NCBI GenBank assembly: GCA_046350375.1
Contig: JAXMAO010000011.1
Span: 62,001 to 126,000 of the forward strand
DNA from: JAXMAO01 sp046350375
Lineage (GTDB): Bacteria; Planctomycetota; Phycisphaerae; UBA1845; UTPLA1
Direction: 5' to 3'
Length of the DNA: 64,000 nt
Shown: positions 52,860-62,188 of the stretch, in pieces
Numbering within the stretch: position 1 is the stretch's first letter
Layout: every line of letters begins with the position of its first letter
Program-made: the position numbers and the translations under genes
The notes under the pieces: model-generated
Databases searched by the model: none
Told to the model about the DNA's origin: nothing
What the model saw: the letters and a program-made list of their open reading frames with translations, nothing else

Positions 52860-53736
52860 AGTACGCGTTCGGCTGGTGGGCGGTGGTGGCGGCAGCGGGC
52901 AGGAGCGGCTGCGGGCCTTCTGCAGCGTCACCTTCGACGGCGATTTCGTGATTCGCGACCTCAAGGTCATCGAAGGCGACAGCGGCTACTTCGTCGCCAT
53001 GCCGTCGCGGAAGCTCTCCTATCGCTGCCCGCGCTGCCGCACCAAGAATCACCTCCGCGCCAAACACTGCAACGAATGCGGCTCGCGCCTTGGCGAGCGC
53101 CACGCGCCGCGCGACGCCAACGGCCGCGCCAAGCTGCATGTGGACGTGGCCCATCCCATCAACACGGCCTGCCGCGAGCGGATTCAGCAGTCGGTCATCG
53201 AGGCCTTCCGCGCCGAACTTTCGCAGGCCCAGCAGCCCGGCTATCAGCCCGCGCCGATCGACGAAGACGACGAGCTCGAGGGCACCGATTACAACGACCT
53301 GGTCGCCGATCTGAAGCAGAGCATGGGTCGCCGAGACGAGCAGCGCCGCGCCGCGCCCGCCGCCGGCACCTTTCAGACTTACGATCCCGACGGCGCCGAC
53401 CTCGACGACGCACCGGCCGCTGATGACGCGCCGCCGCCCGTCCGCCCGGCCGCACAGGACCTGCCGCCCGCCGCGCCGCCGCGCCCCGACCGCGGCGGAC
53501 GTCCACCGGGTCGCGAGCCGCGCGGCCCGCAACCCGATGCACCGCCGCGCGGCGACCGCGGTCGTCCGCGCACCGAGCCGCCCGCCGACGCGCCCGCCGC
53601 CGAGCGTCCCGTCACCGATCGTCCGCCGCGCGAGAGCCGTCCGGCCCAGCCGCCGCCGCAGCAGCCGCGACCACCGGCTCCGCCGCCGCCGCCCCCGGCG
53701 CCGCCGCCCGACGACTTCTCGGCCGGCATCTACTAG
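52846..53736 (+). CDS. spoVG: SpoVG-family protein with inserted zinc ribbon and proline-rich tail
   Basis: A 296-residue protein. Residues 1-55 ([31 protein letters not shown]) and 99-125 ([19 protein letters not shown]) together form the SpoVG fold, a small regulator that binds DNA or RNA in Firmicutes. Between the halves, residues 61-78 hold a zinc ribbon, [19 protein letters not shown] (C61, C64, C75, C78). Residues 130-296 are acidic, then Pro/Arg/Ala-rich and probably disordered. Normal SpoVG is about 85-100 residues. The start is TTG 52846, fixed by AAGGAG about 8 bases upstream and the family's N terminus. It is coupled to ispE. Confidence 0.88.
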   Translation: MEISEVRVRLVGGGGGSGQERLRAFCSVTFDGDFVIRDLKVIEGDSGYFVAMPSRKLSYRCPRCRTKNHLRAKHCNECGSRLGERHAPRDANGRAKLHVDVAHPINTACRERIQQSVIEAFRAELSQAQQPGYQPAPIDEDDELEGTDYNDLVADLKQSMGRRDEQRRAAPAAGTFQTYDPDGADLDDAPAADDAPPPVRPAAQDLPPAAPPRPDRGGRPPGREPRGPQPDAPPRGDRGRPRTEPPADAPAAERPVTDRPPRESRPAQPPPQQPRPPAPPPPPPAPPPDDFSAGIY

Positions 53737-53752
53737 CGGCACTCTTTCGCCG

Positions 53753-54064
53753 TCACTGCCGCTTCAGCCGTTGGACAAAGTCCCGTGCCGACAGCCGCAG
53801 TTCGCGACTTAGCCAGAGCAACGCCTGGAACTGCTGCGGCGGCCCGTCGTCGGGGCGCAACGTCAGCGACAGCCCGTTGAACTGGTAGCGCCCGCGAAGG
53901 AAGAGGTTCTGTTCGCCCATGGCGGCCGATGCGAAGTATCGCCCGTCGCGCAGCTCGATCTGCTTGAATCGGAAGGCCTCTGTTTCTGCCGGCGCGTCGA
54001 CCGCCTTCCACGACCCTTCGAGCGCCCGCGCGTTGCAGCCCGCCGTCGCCAGCCCGGCCATCAT
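53753..54064 (-). CDS. Small putative lipoprotein, start uncertain
   Basis: About 103 residues from ATG 54064. The mature part (LEGSWKAVDAPAETEAFRFK, then LSLTLRPDDGPPQQF) reads like a lipocalin/copper-resistance-type beta protein of the kind 'x-GxW...'. A lipobox-like LATAGC lies only nine residues after this start, and the hydrophobic stretch LLCVLMMAGLATAGC is too short for a signal unless translation begins upstream in LIYLPAARLGRP..., where no ATG, GTG or TTG is available near the right place. Either a CTG start is used or the gene is damaged. It converges on the SpoVG gene. Confidence 0.5.
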   Translation of the reverse strand: MMAGLATAGCNARALEGSWKAVDAPAETEAFRFKQIELRDGRYFASAAMGEQNLFLRGRYQFNGLSLTLRPDDGPPQQFQALLWLSRELRLSARDFVQRLKRQ

Positions 54065-54261
54065 CAAAACACACAGCAGCCGCGCCGGTCGGCCAAGCCG
54101 AGCCGCGGGCAGGTAGATCAGCCATGCGGCGATTCCGCGGGTGAAGATCGTACGTTTCGGGCGCCCGTGCGACTTGCGGGATCGTCGCGATGCGGCTAGC
54201 TTTGCGAGCGTCGCCTCGGGTGCCGTCGCGGATTGATCCGCGGGCCTCGGGGCGGGTTGCG

Positions 54262-54267
54262 GATAAT
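54262..54267 (+). promoter_or_regulatory. -10-like GATAAT adjoining the infA ATG
   Basis: GATAAT (54262-54267), five of six to consensus, ends 4 bases before the infA ATG. No ribosome site is present, so a leaderless transcript is possible. No good -35 is seen at 16-18 bases. Confidence 0.4.
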
Positions 54268-54271
54268 TGGC

Positions 54272-54499
54272 ATGGCGGCTGCGGGAGACTCCATCGAGGT
54301 CGAGGCGAAGGTCATCGCGGCCTTGCCGAACACCATGTTTCGTCTCGAAATCGAGATGGGGGGAAAGGTTCATAGCGTTCTGGGCCACATTTCCGGCCGG
54401 CTCCGCCGAAACTTCATCCGAATCCTCCCCGGAGACATGGTCCGCGTCGAGCTCTCGCCCTACGACCTGACGCGCGGCCGCATTACCCGCCGCCTGTAG
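54272..54499 (+). CDS. infA: Translation initiation factor IF-1
   Basis: A 75-residue OB-fold protein. The IF-1 signature runs [20 protein letters not shown], then [20 protein letters not shown] and [10 protein letters not shown]. It binds the ribosomal A site and cooperates with IF-2 and IF-3 in initiation. The family start ([14 protein letters not shown]) fixes ATG 54272. It stands alone here, not beside rpl/rps genes, as is common for second or displaced infA copies. There is a -10-like hexamer next to the ATG and no Shine-Dalgarno. Confidence 0.95.
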   Translation: MAAAGDSIEVEAKVIAALPNTMFRLEIEMGGKVHSVLGHISGRLRRNFIRILPGDMVRVELSPYDLTRGRITRRL

Positions 54500-54808
54500 C
54501 GCCGGCCGACCCCGGCCCGGCTGGGCCGCCGCACTCCGCCGCTCACTTCTCCAACTGCCCAGCGCCCGCCTGCCTCGCATGGGAACTGATGCACAGCCGC
54601 GCCTGGAAATGCGACTCTGGGAGATTCGGCGAAACAAGGGCGAATCGCCTGCGCGAATTCTCACTTCTCCCGCCACAGAATCATAAATTGGGGCTGCGTA
54701 TTTTCTTGCGGGCACTCGGTGCTGGTGTATATTAGTGCCTGAAGCGGTATTCGTTGGCATTGGTTTTCCGGCCGCCTCTCGCACAGCGGTACAAGGGGAC
54801 CGTGCAGC
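54500..54808. other. Intergenic region holding the promoter of the dehydrogenase gene
   Basis: About 310 bases between infA and the dehydrogenase gene. It is AT-richer than average from about 54670. Apart from the promoter at 54706-54733, I find no gene, RNA fold or inverted repeat that I can support. Confidence 0.5.
54706..54733 (+). promoter_or_regulatory. Sigma-70-like promoter of the 2-hydroxyacid dehydrogenase gene
   Basis: TTGCGG (54706-54711), a 16-base spacer, and TATATT (54728-54733). The predicted start is near 54740, giving a leader of about 69 bases before ATG 54809. The surrounding DNA is AT-rich, supporting promoter activity. Confidence 0.5.
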
Positions 54809-55798
54809 ATGTCCGCACCAGCTCGATTCCGGTTCGTCGTTGCCGAGTCATATCCGGCATCCGCGCTCGAGCGCCTGCGGGCGTTTGGCGATGTCGTTGA
54901 ACTTCCCGACCCCACGCCCGATGCGCTCATCTCGGCCTTGCCCGGCACACATGCCCTGCTCATTCGCTCGCGCACGCACGTGACCGCGCGCATCCTCGAG
55001 GCCGCCGCGGCGCTGCGCGTCATCGGCCGCGCCGCCACCAGCGTCGATCACATCGACCTGCGCGTCGCCGCGCGGCGCAACATCGTGGTCGTCTATGCTC
55101 CGCATGCCGGCGTCCGTTCGCTGGCCGAGTTCACCGTCGCCATGCTGCTGGCGGCGCAGCGCCGGCTGATCTTTCTCGACCGGCACGTCCGCGCCGGCCA
55201 GTTCGAATCGCTCCGCGAAACCCACGGGCGCGAGCTGCGCCACCACGTCGTCGGCCTGTTCGGAATGAGCCGCGTCGCCGACGAGGTGGGGGCCATGCTG
55301 GCCGAGTCGTTCGGCTGCAAGGTGATCTACCACGATCGGTCCGGTCGCACGCCGACGCGCGTCCAGGCCGAAGCCGTCTCGCAGGACGCCCTCTTCGAGC
55401 GCAGCGACATCCTCTCGCTGCACCTGGCGCTCGACCCGTCCACCCGGCAGATCATCAACGCCGCCGTGCTCGGTCGCATGCCCGCCGGCGCCATCCTGGT
55501 CAACACCAGTCGCGGCGGACTGATCGACTCGGCCGCCGTGGCCGACGCCCTCAAGGCCGGCCGGCTCCGCGGCGCCGCCATCGACGTATTCGATACAGAG
55601 CCGCTCCCGGCCGAGCACGCGCTCCGGACCGCCCCGAACTGCATCCTCACGCCCCACGTCGGCTCGCTGACGACCGACGCCCGCGACGCCTTGTTCGACG
55701 TGGTCGACGACGTGCTGGGCGTGCTGGCGGGCCAGCCGCCGCGCCATCCGGCCGCCATCGAACCGGCCCCGCCACGGGCCGCATCGGCCACTGCCTGA
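54809..55798 (+). CDS. D-2-hydroxyacid dehydrogenase family (SerA-like) with altered NAD motif
   Basis: A 329-residue homologue of D-3-phosphoglycerate dehydrogenase. The catalytic residues are in place: R235 (VNTSRGGLID), E264 (DVFDTEP) and H283 (LTPHVGSLT). However, the dinucleotide loop expected as GxGxxG reads G152-M-S154-R-V-A157 (VVGLFGMSRVADEV), with the second and third glycines replaced, and the nearby 'GVGVDNID'-type segment is AATSVDHIDL. NAD binding is therefore doubtful, or another cofactor or ligand is used. No ACT regulatory domain is present. A promoter lies at 54706. It may be a regulatory or neofunctionalised paralogue. Confidence 0.82.
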   Translation: MSAPARFRFVVAESYPASALERLRAFGDVVELPDPTPDALISALPGTHALLIRSRTHVTARILEAAAALRVIGRAATSVDHIDLRVAARRNIVVVYAPHAGVRSLAEFTVAMLLAAQRRLIFLDRHVRAGQFESLRETHGRELRHHVVGLFGMSRVADEVGAMLAESFGCKVIYHDRSGRTPTRVQAEAVSQDALFERSDILSLHLALDPSTRQIINAAVLGRMPAGAILVNTSRGGLIDSAAVADALKAGRLRGAAIDVFDTEPLPAEHALRTAPNCILTPHVGSLTTDARDALFDVVDDVLGVLAGQPPRHPAAIEPAPPRAASATA

Positions 55799-56142
55799 TC
55801 TCGCGGCCGGTTATGGGCGGCCGGCGATGTGGCAGTGATTGCCGTGATTTGTTCAGGGTTTGCGGCGTCGAAAATCGGGAAATTCCGGTGCGATCCGATC
55901 GGCGCGGGCGCGAATTGAGAGACTTCTCCGTCGGTAACGACTTCCGCGGGCCCGCGGCACTCCGCAACGGGCCGGTCGAATTGCGGCACGACAGCCCGCC
56001 GCGCCCAATTATCAGACATGCAGAATTTGGTATCTCTTGACCCGAGCCCCGTTCGGGCATATGATGGGCCCATCGATTTGCGGGGGATGCCGATTGGGGG
56101 CAGGACTCCGCGTCGCAGAGCTCCTTAGAGGGATTTGCGCAC
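55799..56142. other. Intergenic region with the promoter of the PEP-CTERM gene
   Basis: About 340 bases. The first 230 show no gene or repeat I can support. A strong promoter lies at 56037-56065, and a leader of about 70 bases runs to the PEP-CTERM start. Confidence 0.5.
56037..56065 (+). promoter_or_regulatory. Strong sigma-70-like promoter of the PEP-CTERM gene
   Basis: TTGACC (56037-56042), a spacer of exactly 17 bases, and TATGAT (56060-56065). This is the best promoter match in the window. The spacer contains the inverted repeat CCCGA/TCGGG, which could be an operator. The expected start is near 56072. Confidence 0.65.
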
Positions 56143-56931
56143 ATGCAATCTGATTTCATCCGGCGCAGCGCGCCGCACTTCGGCCGCATCGCGTCAATCG
56201 CGCTCCTGACAGCGCTTGCGATTCTGCTGCCGGCGGCTATTGCGCCAGCCGCCGCGATCACCTATTCCGGCAGCGGTACCTTTCCCGGGAACGGCCACAC
56301 GCTCTCCGCCTCGGCCACGTTTGACACGCTCGGCAACAGCCTGATCGTCACGCTTACCAACACCGGCGTCGCCGACGTGCTTGAGCAGCCTGAGATCCTC
56401 TGCGCTGTCTTCTATGAGGTGAACGGCGGCCTGCTCGGACTCACCCCCGGCACCGGCAGCGCCGTGCTGACCTCCGGGTCGTCCGTGCTGTTCGGCGGCT
56501 CGGATCCCGGCGGCGTCGTGGGCGGCGAATGGGCCTACATGGAAGGCATCGGCGGCGTCTCCCCCAACGGCGGGCGCTACGGCATCAGCAGTTCCGGCTA
56601 TGGCATCTTTGGAAGCGGCTCATTTCCCGGGACCGATCTCGACCCGCCTGGCTCGGTGAATGGCGTGAACTACGGCGTCACCTCGTCGACCGACAATCCG
56701 GCGACCGGCCAGCCGGCCGTCACCGGCAGCAACCCGCTGATCAAGAACTCGGTCACTTTCACCATCCCCGGCTTGCCCACCGGCTTCGATCCGATGGCGT
56801 CGATCGGAAACGTCTTCTTCCAGTACGGCACGGCGCTCGTGCCCACCGACCCGGGTTTTTCCGGCTCGCCCGAGCCGGCCACGCTCTCGCTCCTCGGGCT
56901 CGGCCTGCTGGCGATTCGTCGCCGGCGCTAG
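56143..56931 (+). CDS. PEP-CTERM surface protein
   Basis: A 262-residue exported protein: signal peptide (about 15-38, ending APAAA), a Gly/Ser/Thr-rich middle with beta character, and the C-terminal tail SPEPATLSLLGLGLLAIRRRR, the exosortase recognition signal (PEP motif, hydrophobic helix, basic end). It should be cut and anchored by an exosortase, which is not in the window. The body, with repeats such as GSGYGIFGSGSFPGTD-like Gly/Ser runs, has no known fold. ATG 56143 follows a strong promoter at 56037-56065. Confidence 0.9.
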   Translation: MQSDFIRRSAPHFGRIASIALLTALAILLPAAIAPAAAITYSGSGTFPGNGHTLSASATFDTLGNSLIVTLTNTGVADVLEQPEILCAVFYEVNGGLLGLTPGTGSAVLTSGSSVLFGGSDPGGVVGGEWAYMEGIGGVSPNGGRYGISSSGYGIFGSGSFPGTDLDPPGSVNGVNYGVTSSTDNPATGQPAVTGSNPLIKNSVTFTIPGLPTGFDPMASIGNVFFQYGTALVPTDPGFSGSPEPATLSLLGLGLLAIRRRR

Positions 56932-57022
56932 CGATATTCCCAATTCACGCTCGCATGCACTGTCCGCGCATTCTCCGCGCGCTGTCTCCGCAAGAGCAAG
57001 CGAAGCTCGGCGGCACGCTCCA

Positions 57023-57391
57023 TCAGAACCCGGGAATCCACGTTCCGTAGGGCTGATCGCGCCGTCGCTGCATCGCGGGCGGCGCTGTCACACGCGCTTC
57101 GGGTGGCAGTTCGGCCGGGCGAGCCTTTTGCCGGATTCGCCGGGCCGGGGTCGGGCTCCAGGCCGCCGCCGCTCCGCCGACCTCGGCCGCCGCGATGATT
57201 TCGCTGGGTCGCAGCCCGGCCAGCTCCGCCAGTCGCTCGATGGTGGTCAGCGCCACGCCGCGGTGGCCATGCTCGATGAGACTGAGGTAATTGACGGTGA
57301 GCCCCAGGCGCTGGGCCAGGTCGCGCTGGCTCAGTCCCGCCCGGCCGCGGGCTGCCGCAAGGGCCCGACCGAGTCGTTGCGGGTCGATCAT
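57023..57391 (-). CDS. XRE-family helix-turn-helix regulator
   Basis: A 122-residue protein with a Cro/CI-type domain at residues 5-62: ALAAARGRAGLSQRDLAQRL, then NYLSLIEHGHRGVALTTIER. The C-terminal half is Ala/Pro/Arg-rich and unstructured-looking, without a sensor or peptidase domain. It begins 41 bases from a 17-bp palindrome (57432-57448) that overlaps its promoter, so self-repression is likely. It diverges from the tail-bearing gene at 57643. Confidence 0.88.
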   Translation of the reverse strand: MIDPQRLGRALAAARGRAGLSQRDLAQRLGLTVNYLSLIEHGHRGVALTTIERLAELAGLRPSEIIAAAEVGGAAAAWSPTPARRIRQKARPAELPPEARVTAPPAMQRRRDQPYGTWIPGF

Positions 57392-57431
57392 GAATCGGAC
57401 TCCGACCGCGCGTCCAATCGCTGCTAACTTT

Positions 57432-57462
57432 GATTATGAGTCACAATCTGCGGCAGCGTCAA
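57432..57462 (-). promoter_or_regulatory. XRE promoter overlapped by palindromic operator
   Basis: On the minus strand TTGACG (57462-57457), an 18-base spacer and CATAAT (57438-57433) form a good promoter. The inverted repeat GATTATGA-G-TCACAATC (57432-57448, seven of eight pairs) covers the -10 and the adjacent spacer, a position where binding would block transcription. Confidence 0.6.
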
Positions 57463-57642
57463 GGCGTTGACGGCCGGCCAGCGGGGCGGGCGCGGGATCG
57501 CAGGTCTGATAATTCCCTAACGGCTGGCTCGAATTGGCCAGTTGCCCGAAAAACAATCAAGTCCTAAACTTGGCGTCGAACCGGGGATATCCTTTGTGGG
57601 ACGGTTCGCGCCCGTCCCCGACCGGGCTCCCAAGGAGTGCAC

Positions 57643-58719
57643 ATGACCATTCACTCGGCTCGCCGGTCCTGGGCGGCCACCGTCTGCCTGGCGGCGATCC
57701 TGATCGCCAGCGCCGCCGAAGCGCGCATCACCAGCGTCACCGGCGCGTCGAGCGTTCAACTGACGCGGCTCGTCCACGGCACCAGCGACGCTTCGGTGAG
57801 TGACTCTCACAGTTTTCCGCCCAGCACGCAGCCGACGCTCAGCACCGTGCAGCTCGACGCTCCGGGCCTGTCCGGCGAATTCCGCGGAGCCGCCCAGGCC
57901 AGCGCCGTCTTCACCGATTCGCGCACCGTCTTCGGCTTCATTCCCAACGACGCCGGCATCGATGTCGCCGCGTTCGCCCTCGATCCGGCCGTGGCGTTCG
58001 AAGGCAACGGCCACAGCAGCTCGACGCGCACGATCCGCCTCTCGGGCGCCGATCTGCGCTTTCCGACGAGCCAGCCCGTCACCGTGCGCAGCTCGATCTT
58101 CATCGCCGGGGCGCTGATTCTCGCGGCCGGCGACGCGTCGGCCGACCTGTCGGGGCTCCAGGCCGACATCACCGTCAGCGTGCTTCAGACGGGCGGCGGC
58201 ACGCCGGGGCAGGTGCTGCACACTTCGGCGAGACTGGCCGGTCATGCGAACGGGCAGGTGAACGTGGAGTCGACCGGCGCGCTGGCGGCGGTACCGCTGG
58301 GGGCCGTCGATCTGCTGGCGCTTTCGCCGCAGTTGCAGGTTCCGGGCATCGGCGTGGTGCGCGTCGTGCCGTTTCCGGTGGTGGCGCTCGACTATGAATA
58401 TGGCGTGATGGTCGACCAGGACTTCCAGCTGACGGCCGAATTCGACGTGCACATCCGGACGCTGGCCGGCAACAGCGCGGCGGCGGCGATTTTCGGCCTG
58501 CCGCAGATCAGCCTGCCGGCGTCGATGGCGAAGGTGCGCGGCGACGACGCCGGCCAGCAGCTGGCGCGGGCGGTATCGAGCCTGGTCGATACGACAGGGC
58601 GCAGCGGACCGCCGTCGCGGCCGCTGTTCGGGTTGTGCGGCGCGGTCGGGTTCGAGGCATGGCTGGCTGGGGCGGCATGCGTGGGCTGGACGATGTCGCG
58701 GCGGCGCCGGCGGCGCTGA
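57643..58719 (+). CDS. Exported protein with CGAxxxE/poly-Arg C-terminal tail
   Basis: A 358-residue exported protein. A signal peptide (about 10-27, SAAEA) is followed by a beta-rich, low-charge body without recognised domains. The last 27 residues run CGAVGFEAWL, then a hydrophobic stretch with a second Cys, then six Arg. This layout and the CGAxxxE start match the tail of the 998-residue protein at 36573 and resemble the tripartite sorting signals of PEP-CTERM or MYXO-CTERM proteins. ATG 57643 follows AAGGAG by 5-6 bases. Co-orientation with the small membrane protein 15 bases downstream suggests an operon. Confidence 0.8.
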   Translation: MTIHSARRSWAATVCLAAILIASAAEARITSVTGASSVQLTRLVHGTSDASVSDSHSFPPSTQPTLSTVQLDAPGLSGEFRGAAQASAVFTDSRTVFGFIPNDAGIDVAAFALDPAVAFEGNGHSSSTRTIRLSGADLRFPTSQPVTVRSSIFIAGALILAAGDASADLSGLQADITVSVLQTGGGTPGQVLHTSARLAGHANGQVNVESTGALAAVPLGAVDLLALSPQLQVPGIGVVRVVPFPVVALDYEYGVMVDQDFQLTAEFDVHIRTLAGNSAAAAIFGLPQISLPASMAKVRGDDAGQQLARAVSSLVDTTGRSGPPSRPLFGLCGAVGFEAWLAGAACVGWTMSRRRRRR

Positions 58720-58734
58720 CGCGCGCGAGGCGCG

Positions 58735-59034
58735 ATGATCGCGGCAGGCAAGGCGATCGGCGCGGCGGGCTGGCTGCCGTGGGCGCTGGTGCTGGCGCTG
58801 GTGCTCGCGGCGGGCGTGGTGGGGGTGGCGTTGCTGCGGCGCGGTCTGCGGCGCTGGATGCACGGCGGTGCAAGCGCCAGCTGGACGTTGCAGGATTTGC
58901 GCGAGATGCACGCGCGAGGTCAGATAACGGACGCCGAGATGAGCGAGATTCGCGCGCGGCTGATCGCGCGTTCGCGCACCGCGGCGGTGGATCAATCGGC
59001 CGAGCAATCCCGCAAAAAACGCGGGGGGAATTGA
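58735..59034 (+). CDS. Small membrane protein with SHOCT-like C terminus
   Basis: A 99-residue protein. One transmembrane helix (about 14-34, WALVLALVLAAGVVGVALL) is followed by a helical segment, LQDLREMHARGQITDAEMSE, like the short C-terminal oligomerisation (SHOCT) motif 'L..L..L...G.IT..EF...K..L'. The rest is basic and ends KKRGGN. Function unknown; proteins of this size often scaffold complexes. It lies 15 bases after the preceding exported protein and 115 before clpX on the same strand. Confidence 0.75.
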   Translation: MIAAGKAIGAAGWLPWALVLALVLAAGVVGVALLRRGLRRWMHGGASASWTLQDLREMHARGQITDAEMSEIRARLIARSRTAAVDQSAEQSRKKRGGN

Positions 59035-59149
59035 TGTCAAGCACGTGCGCGCGGGGAGTCGATAAGTTGCGGTCGAGACGCGTCAGCGCACCTCGCCGGC
59101 GCCGACCCAGGTTGCATTTCGCGCGACTCAACTCGAAAGGACTCTCGCC

Positions 59150-60474
<1,325 letters not shown>

Positions 60475-60478
<4 letters not shown>

Positions 60479-61092
60479 CGCCGGCCTGAACGCAAGACGC
60501 TGTTGCAGCACGCAGCCCGCGGCACTTCGGTGCGGCGGGCTGTTTTTCTGCGCCGCCGCGGGGAAGACGTCAGCCGATCGGACGATGCTGCCCGGAGACG
60601 TACTCGCGCCAGCCGCAGATAGTTATTGAGCGCCATGGCATGATAGTCGCGCTCGGCCGCGGTCACGTCGCGGACGGGCCTCGCCGGCGTTCCCATGGCG
60701 ACCACGTTGGGCGGAATCCGCGTGCCGGGCGTGACGATCGCGCCGGCGGCGATGACCGCGCCGTCGCCGACCTCGGCGTTGTCGAGCACCACCGCGCGGA
60801 TGCCGATCAGCGCGCCCGCGCCGACGCGGGCACAGTGCACCACCGCGACGTGGCCGATGACGACGTCGGCGCCGATCTCGAGCGGGCAGCCGGGGCGGCA
60901 GTGGAGGATCGAGCCGTCCTGGATGTTGGTGCGGGCGCCGATGCGGATCGGGGCCACGTCGCCGCGGATCACCACGTGCGGCCAGACGCTGACTTCCGGG
61001 CCGAGCGTCACGTCGCCGGTGACGACCGCCCGCAGCGAGACGAAGGCCTGGCCGACCGGCTGCATCGCGACATCAAATGCGGGCCATTGCAT
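60475..61092 (-). CDS. Gamma-carbonic-anhydrase-family hexapeptide protein
   Basis: A 205-residue left-handed beta-helix protein. Hexapeptide turns begin at about residue 15; the metal-site region has [19 protein letters not shown] and the family's [18 protein letters not shown]. It would be a trimeric Zn/Fe CO2 hydratase, or a non-catalytic acetyltransferase-like relative, in the cytoplasm. The natural C terminus is expected near residue 165 ([12 protein letters not shown]); the remaining 40 residues are Arg-rich and are read through the clpX terminator, suggesting a lost stop codon. It converges on clpX and overlaps its stop by 4 bases. Confidence 0.85.
60514..60547 (+). terminator. Intrinsic terminator of clpX
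   Basis: AGCCCGC (60514-60520) pairs with GCGGGCT (60535-60541), and inside it GCAC pairs with GTGC around a TTCG tetraloop, one G-G mismatch between; GTTTTTC follows. It lies 36 bases after the clpX stop and is itself part of the antisense open frame of the carbonic anhydrase gene. Confidence 0.88.
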
Positions 61093-61207
61093 GAAACGAT
61101 TCCGATCGCGGCGAACCCGACGCGGTTGTCGGACCTAGAATAGGTCAAACGTGGACCGGCTGCCACCGCCGGCCGAAGCAGGGGTAGACTCGGGCGGAGA
61201 CGGGCGC

Positions 61208-61933
61208 ATGACCAAGCTTTTCGCACGCGCAGCGCTGACGCTGGGCTTTGCCGGGGTGCTCTTCGGCACGGCCTGGTGGGCGCGCGGCGAGCACGACCGG
61301 CAGCAGCGGATCGCCGAGCTCGAGGCCGAGAAGGCCGAGCTGCTGCGCGTCGTCGACCGCCTGAAGCACGATCGCCGCGTGGCGCGGCTGTACGTCGCCG
61401 ACCAGCGGCGCGACGCGCGCGGCCAGGTGGTCGAGACGGTGATCGACTTCGTCGGCGCCGCGGCCGACGGGCGCGAGCGGCCGACGCGGACGGTTCGCAT
61501 CCGCGGCGATGTCTGCTATGTAGACGCGCTGGTCATCCGCTTCCTCGATTCCTACGTCGAGCGCGGCGACAAGCTGCGCGGCCACACGCTGCACCTGTTC
61601 CGCCGCATCTTCGGCGAAGGCCAGGCGCCGGCCGACGGCGCTCCGCTCGACGAGCCGGGCGCGATCCCGGCTGAATACCGCGTCGACGACGAGGCCAGCC
61701 GGTTCGAAAAGCGGCTGTGGCAGCGGTTCTGGGAGTATGCGGTCAATCCGCAGATGGCGACCGAAGTGGGGGTTCGCGTGGCACAGGGCGAGGCGGCCTA
61801 TCAACGGCTGTCGACCGGGCAGTTATGGCAGATCGCGACGCGCGCCAACGGCGGGCTGGAGATGACGCTGCTGCCGGTTGATCCGCTGCTGGCCAAGCGC
61901 CTGGCGTCCAGCCAGCCGGGCAAGGTTAACTAA
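61208..61933 (+). CDS. Membrane-anchored coiled-coil protein, unknown
   Basis: A 241-residue protein from ATG 61208 (GGAG 8 bases upstream; the frame extends to 61151). A transmembrane helix (about 6-26, ARAALTLGFAGVLFGTAWWA) precedes a coiled coil, QQRIAELEAEKAELLRVVDR. The rest is alpha/beta with FLDSYVERGDKLRGHTLHLF and no recognised domain; it should be periplasmic. The C-terminal portion (GLEMTLLPVDPLLAKRL) is unremarkable. It is on the same strand as the TPR-like gene 255 bases downstream. Unknown function. Confidence 0.78.
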   Translation: MTKLFARAALTLGFAGVLFGTAWWARGEHDRQQRIAELEAEKAELLRVVDRLKHDRRVARLYVADQRRDARGQVVETVIDFVGAAADGRERPTRTVRIRGDVCYVDALVIRFLDSYVERGDKLRGHTLHLFRRIFGEGQAPADGAPLDEPGAIPAEYRVDDEASRFEKRLWQRFWEYAVNPQMATEVGVRVAQGEAAYQRLSTGQLWQIATRANGGLEMTLLPVDPLLAKRLASSQPGKVN

Positions 61934-62188
61934 CGACAAGGGTTCGAGTTGTGCGCCGCTGGCGCGGCTGGAGGCAAATCCAGCCCGGGGGGGCGAAGCG
62001 CGCGGAATTCTTGGACCGAAAGTTGCGCGGTCGGCCGATACTTTTCACACGGGCGGCGAAGGCCGGGAGTCGTGCCACAAGGCTCCCGTATCCGGTCGCT
62101 GCCAGACTGCCGGGAGAAGTCAGGACGATCGCTCCCGTCGGGCGGGCGCGTGGAGACGCGCCGCCGGACCGGCCAACGAGGCTCACGG

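Noticed and set aside
57570..57593. TTGGCG/TATCCT as promoter for the gene at 57643
   Set aside because: The spacing is only 12 bases, too short for a sigma-70 promoter.
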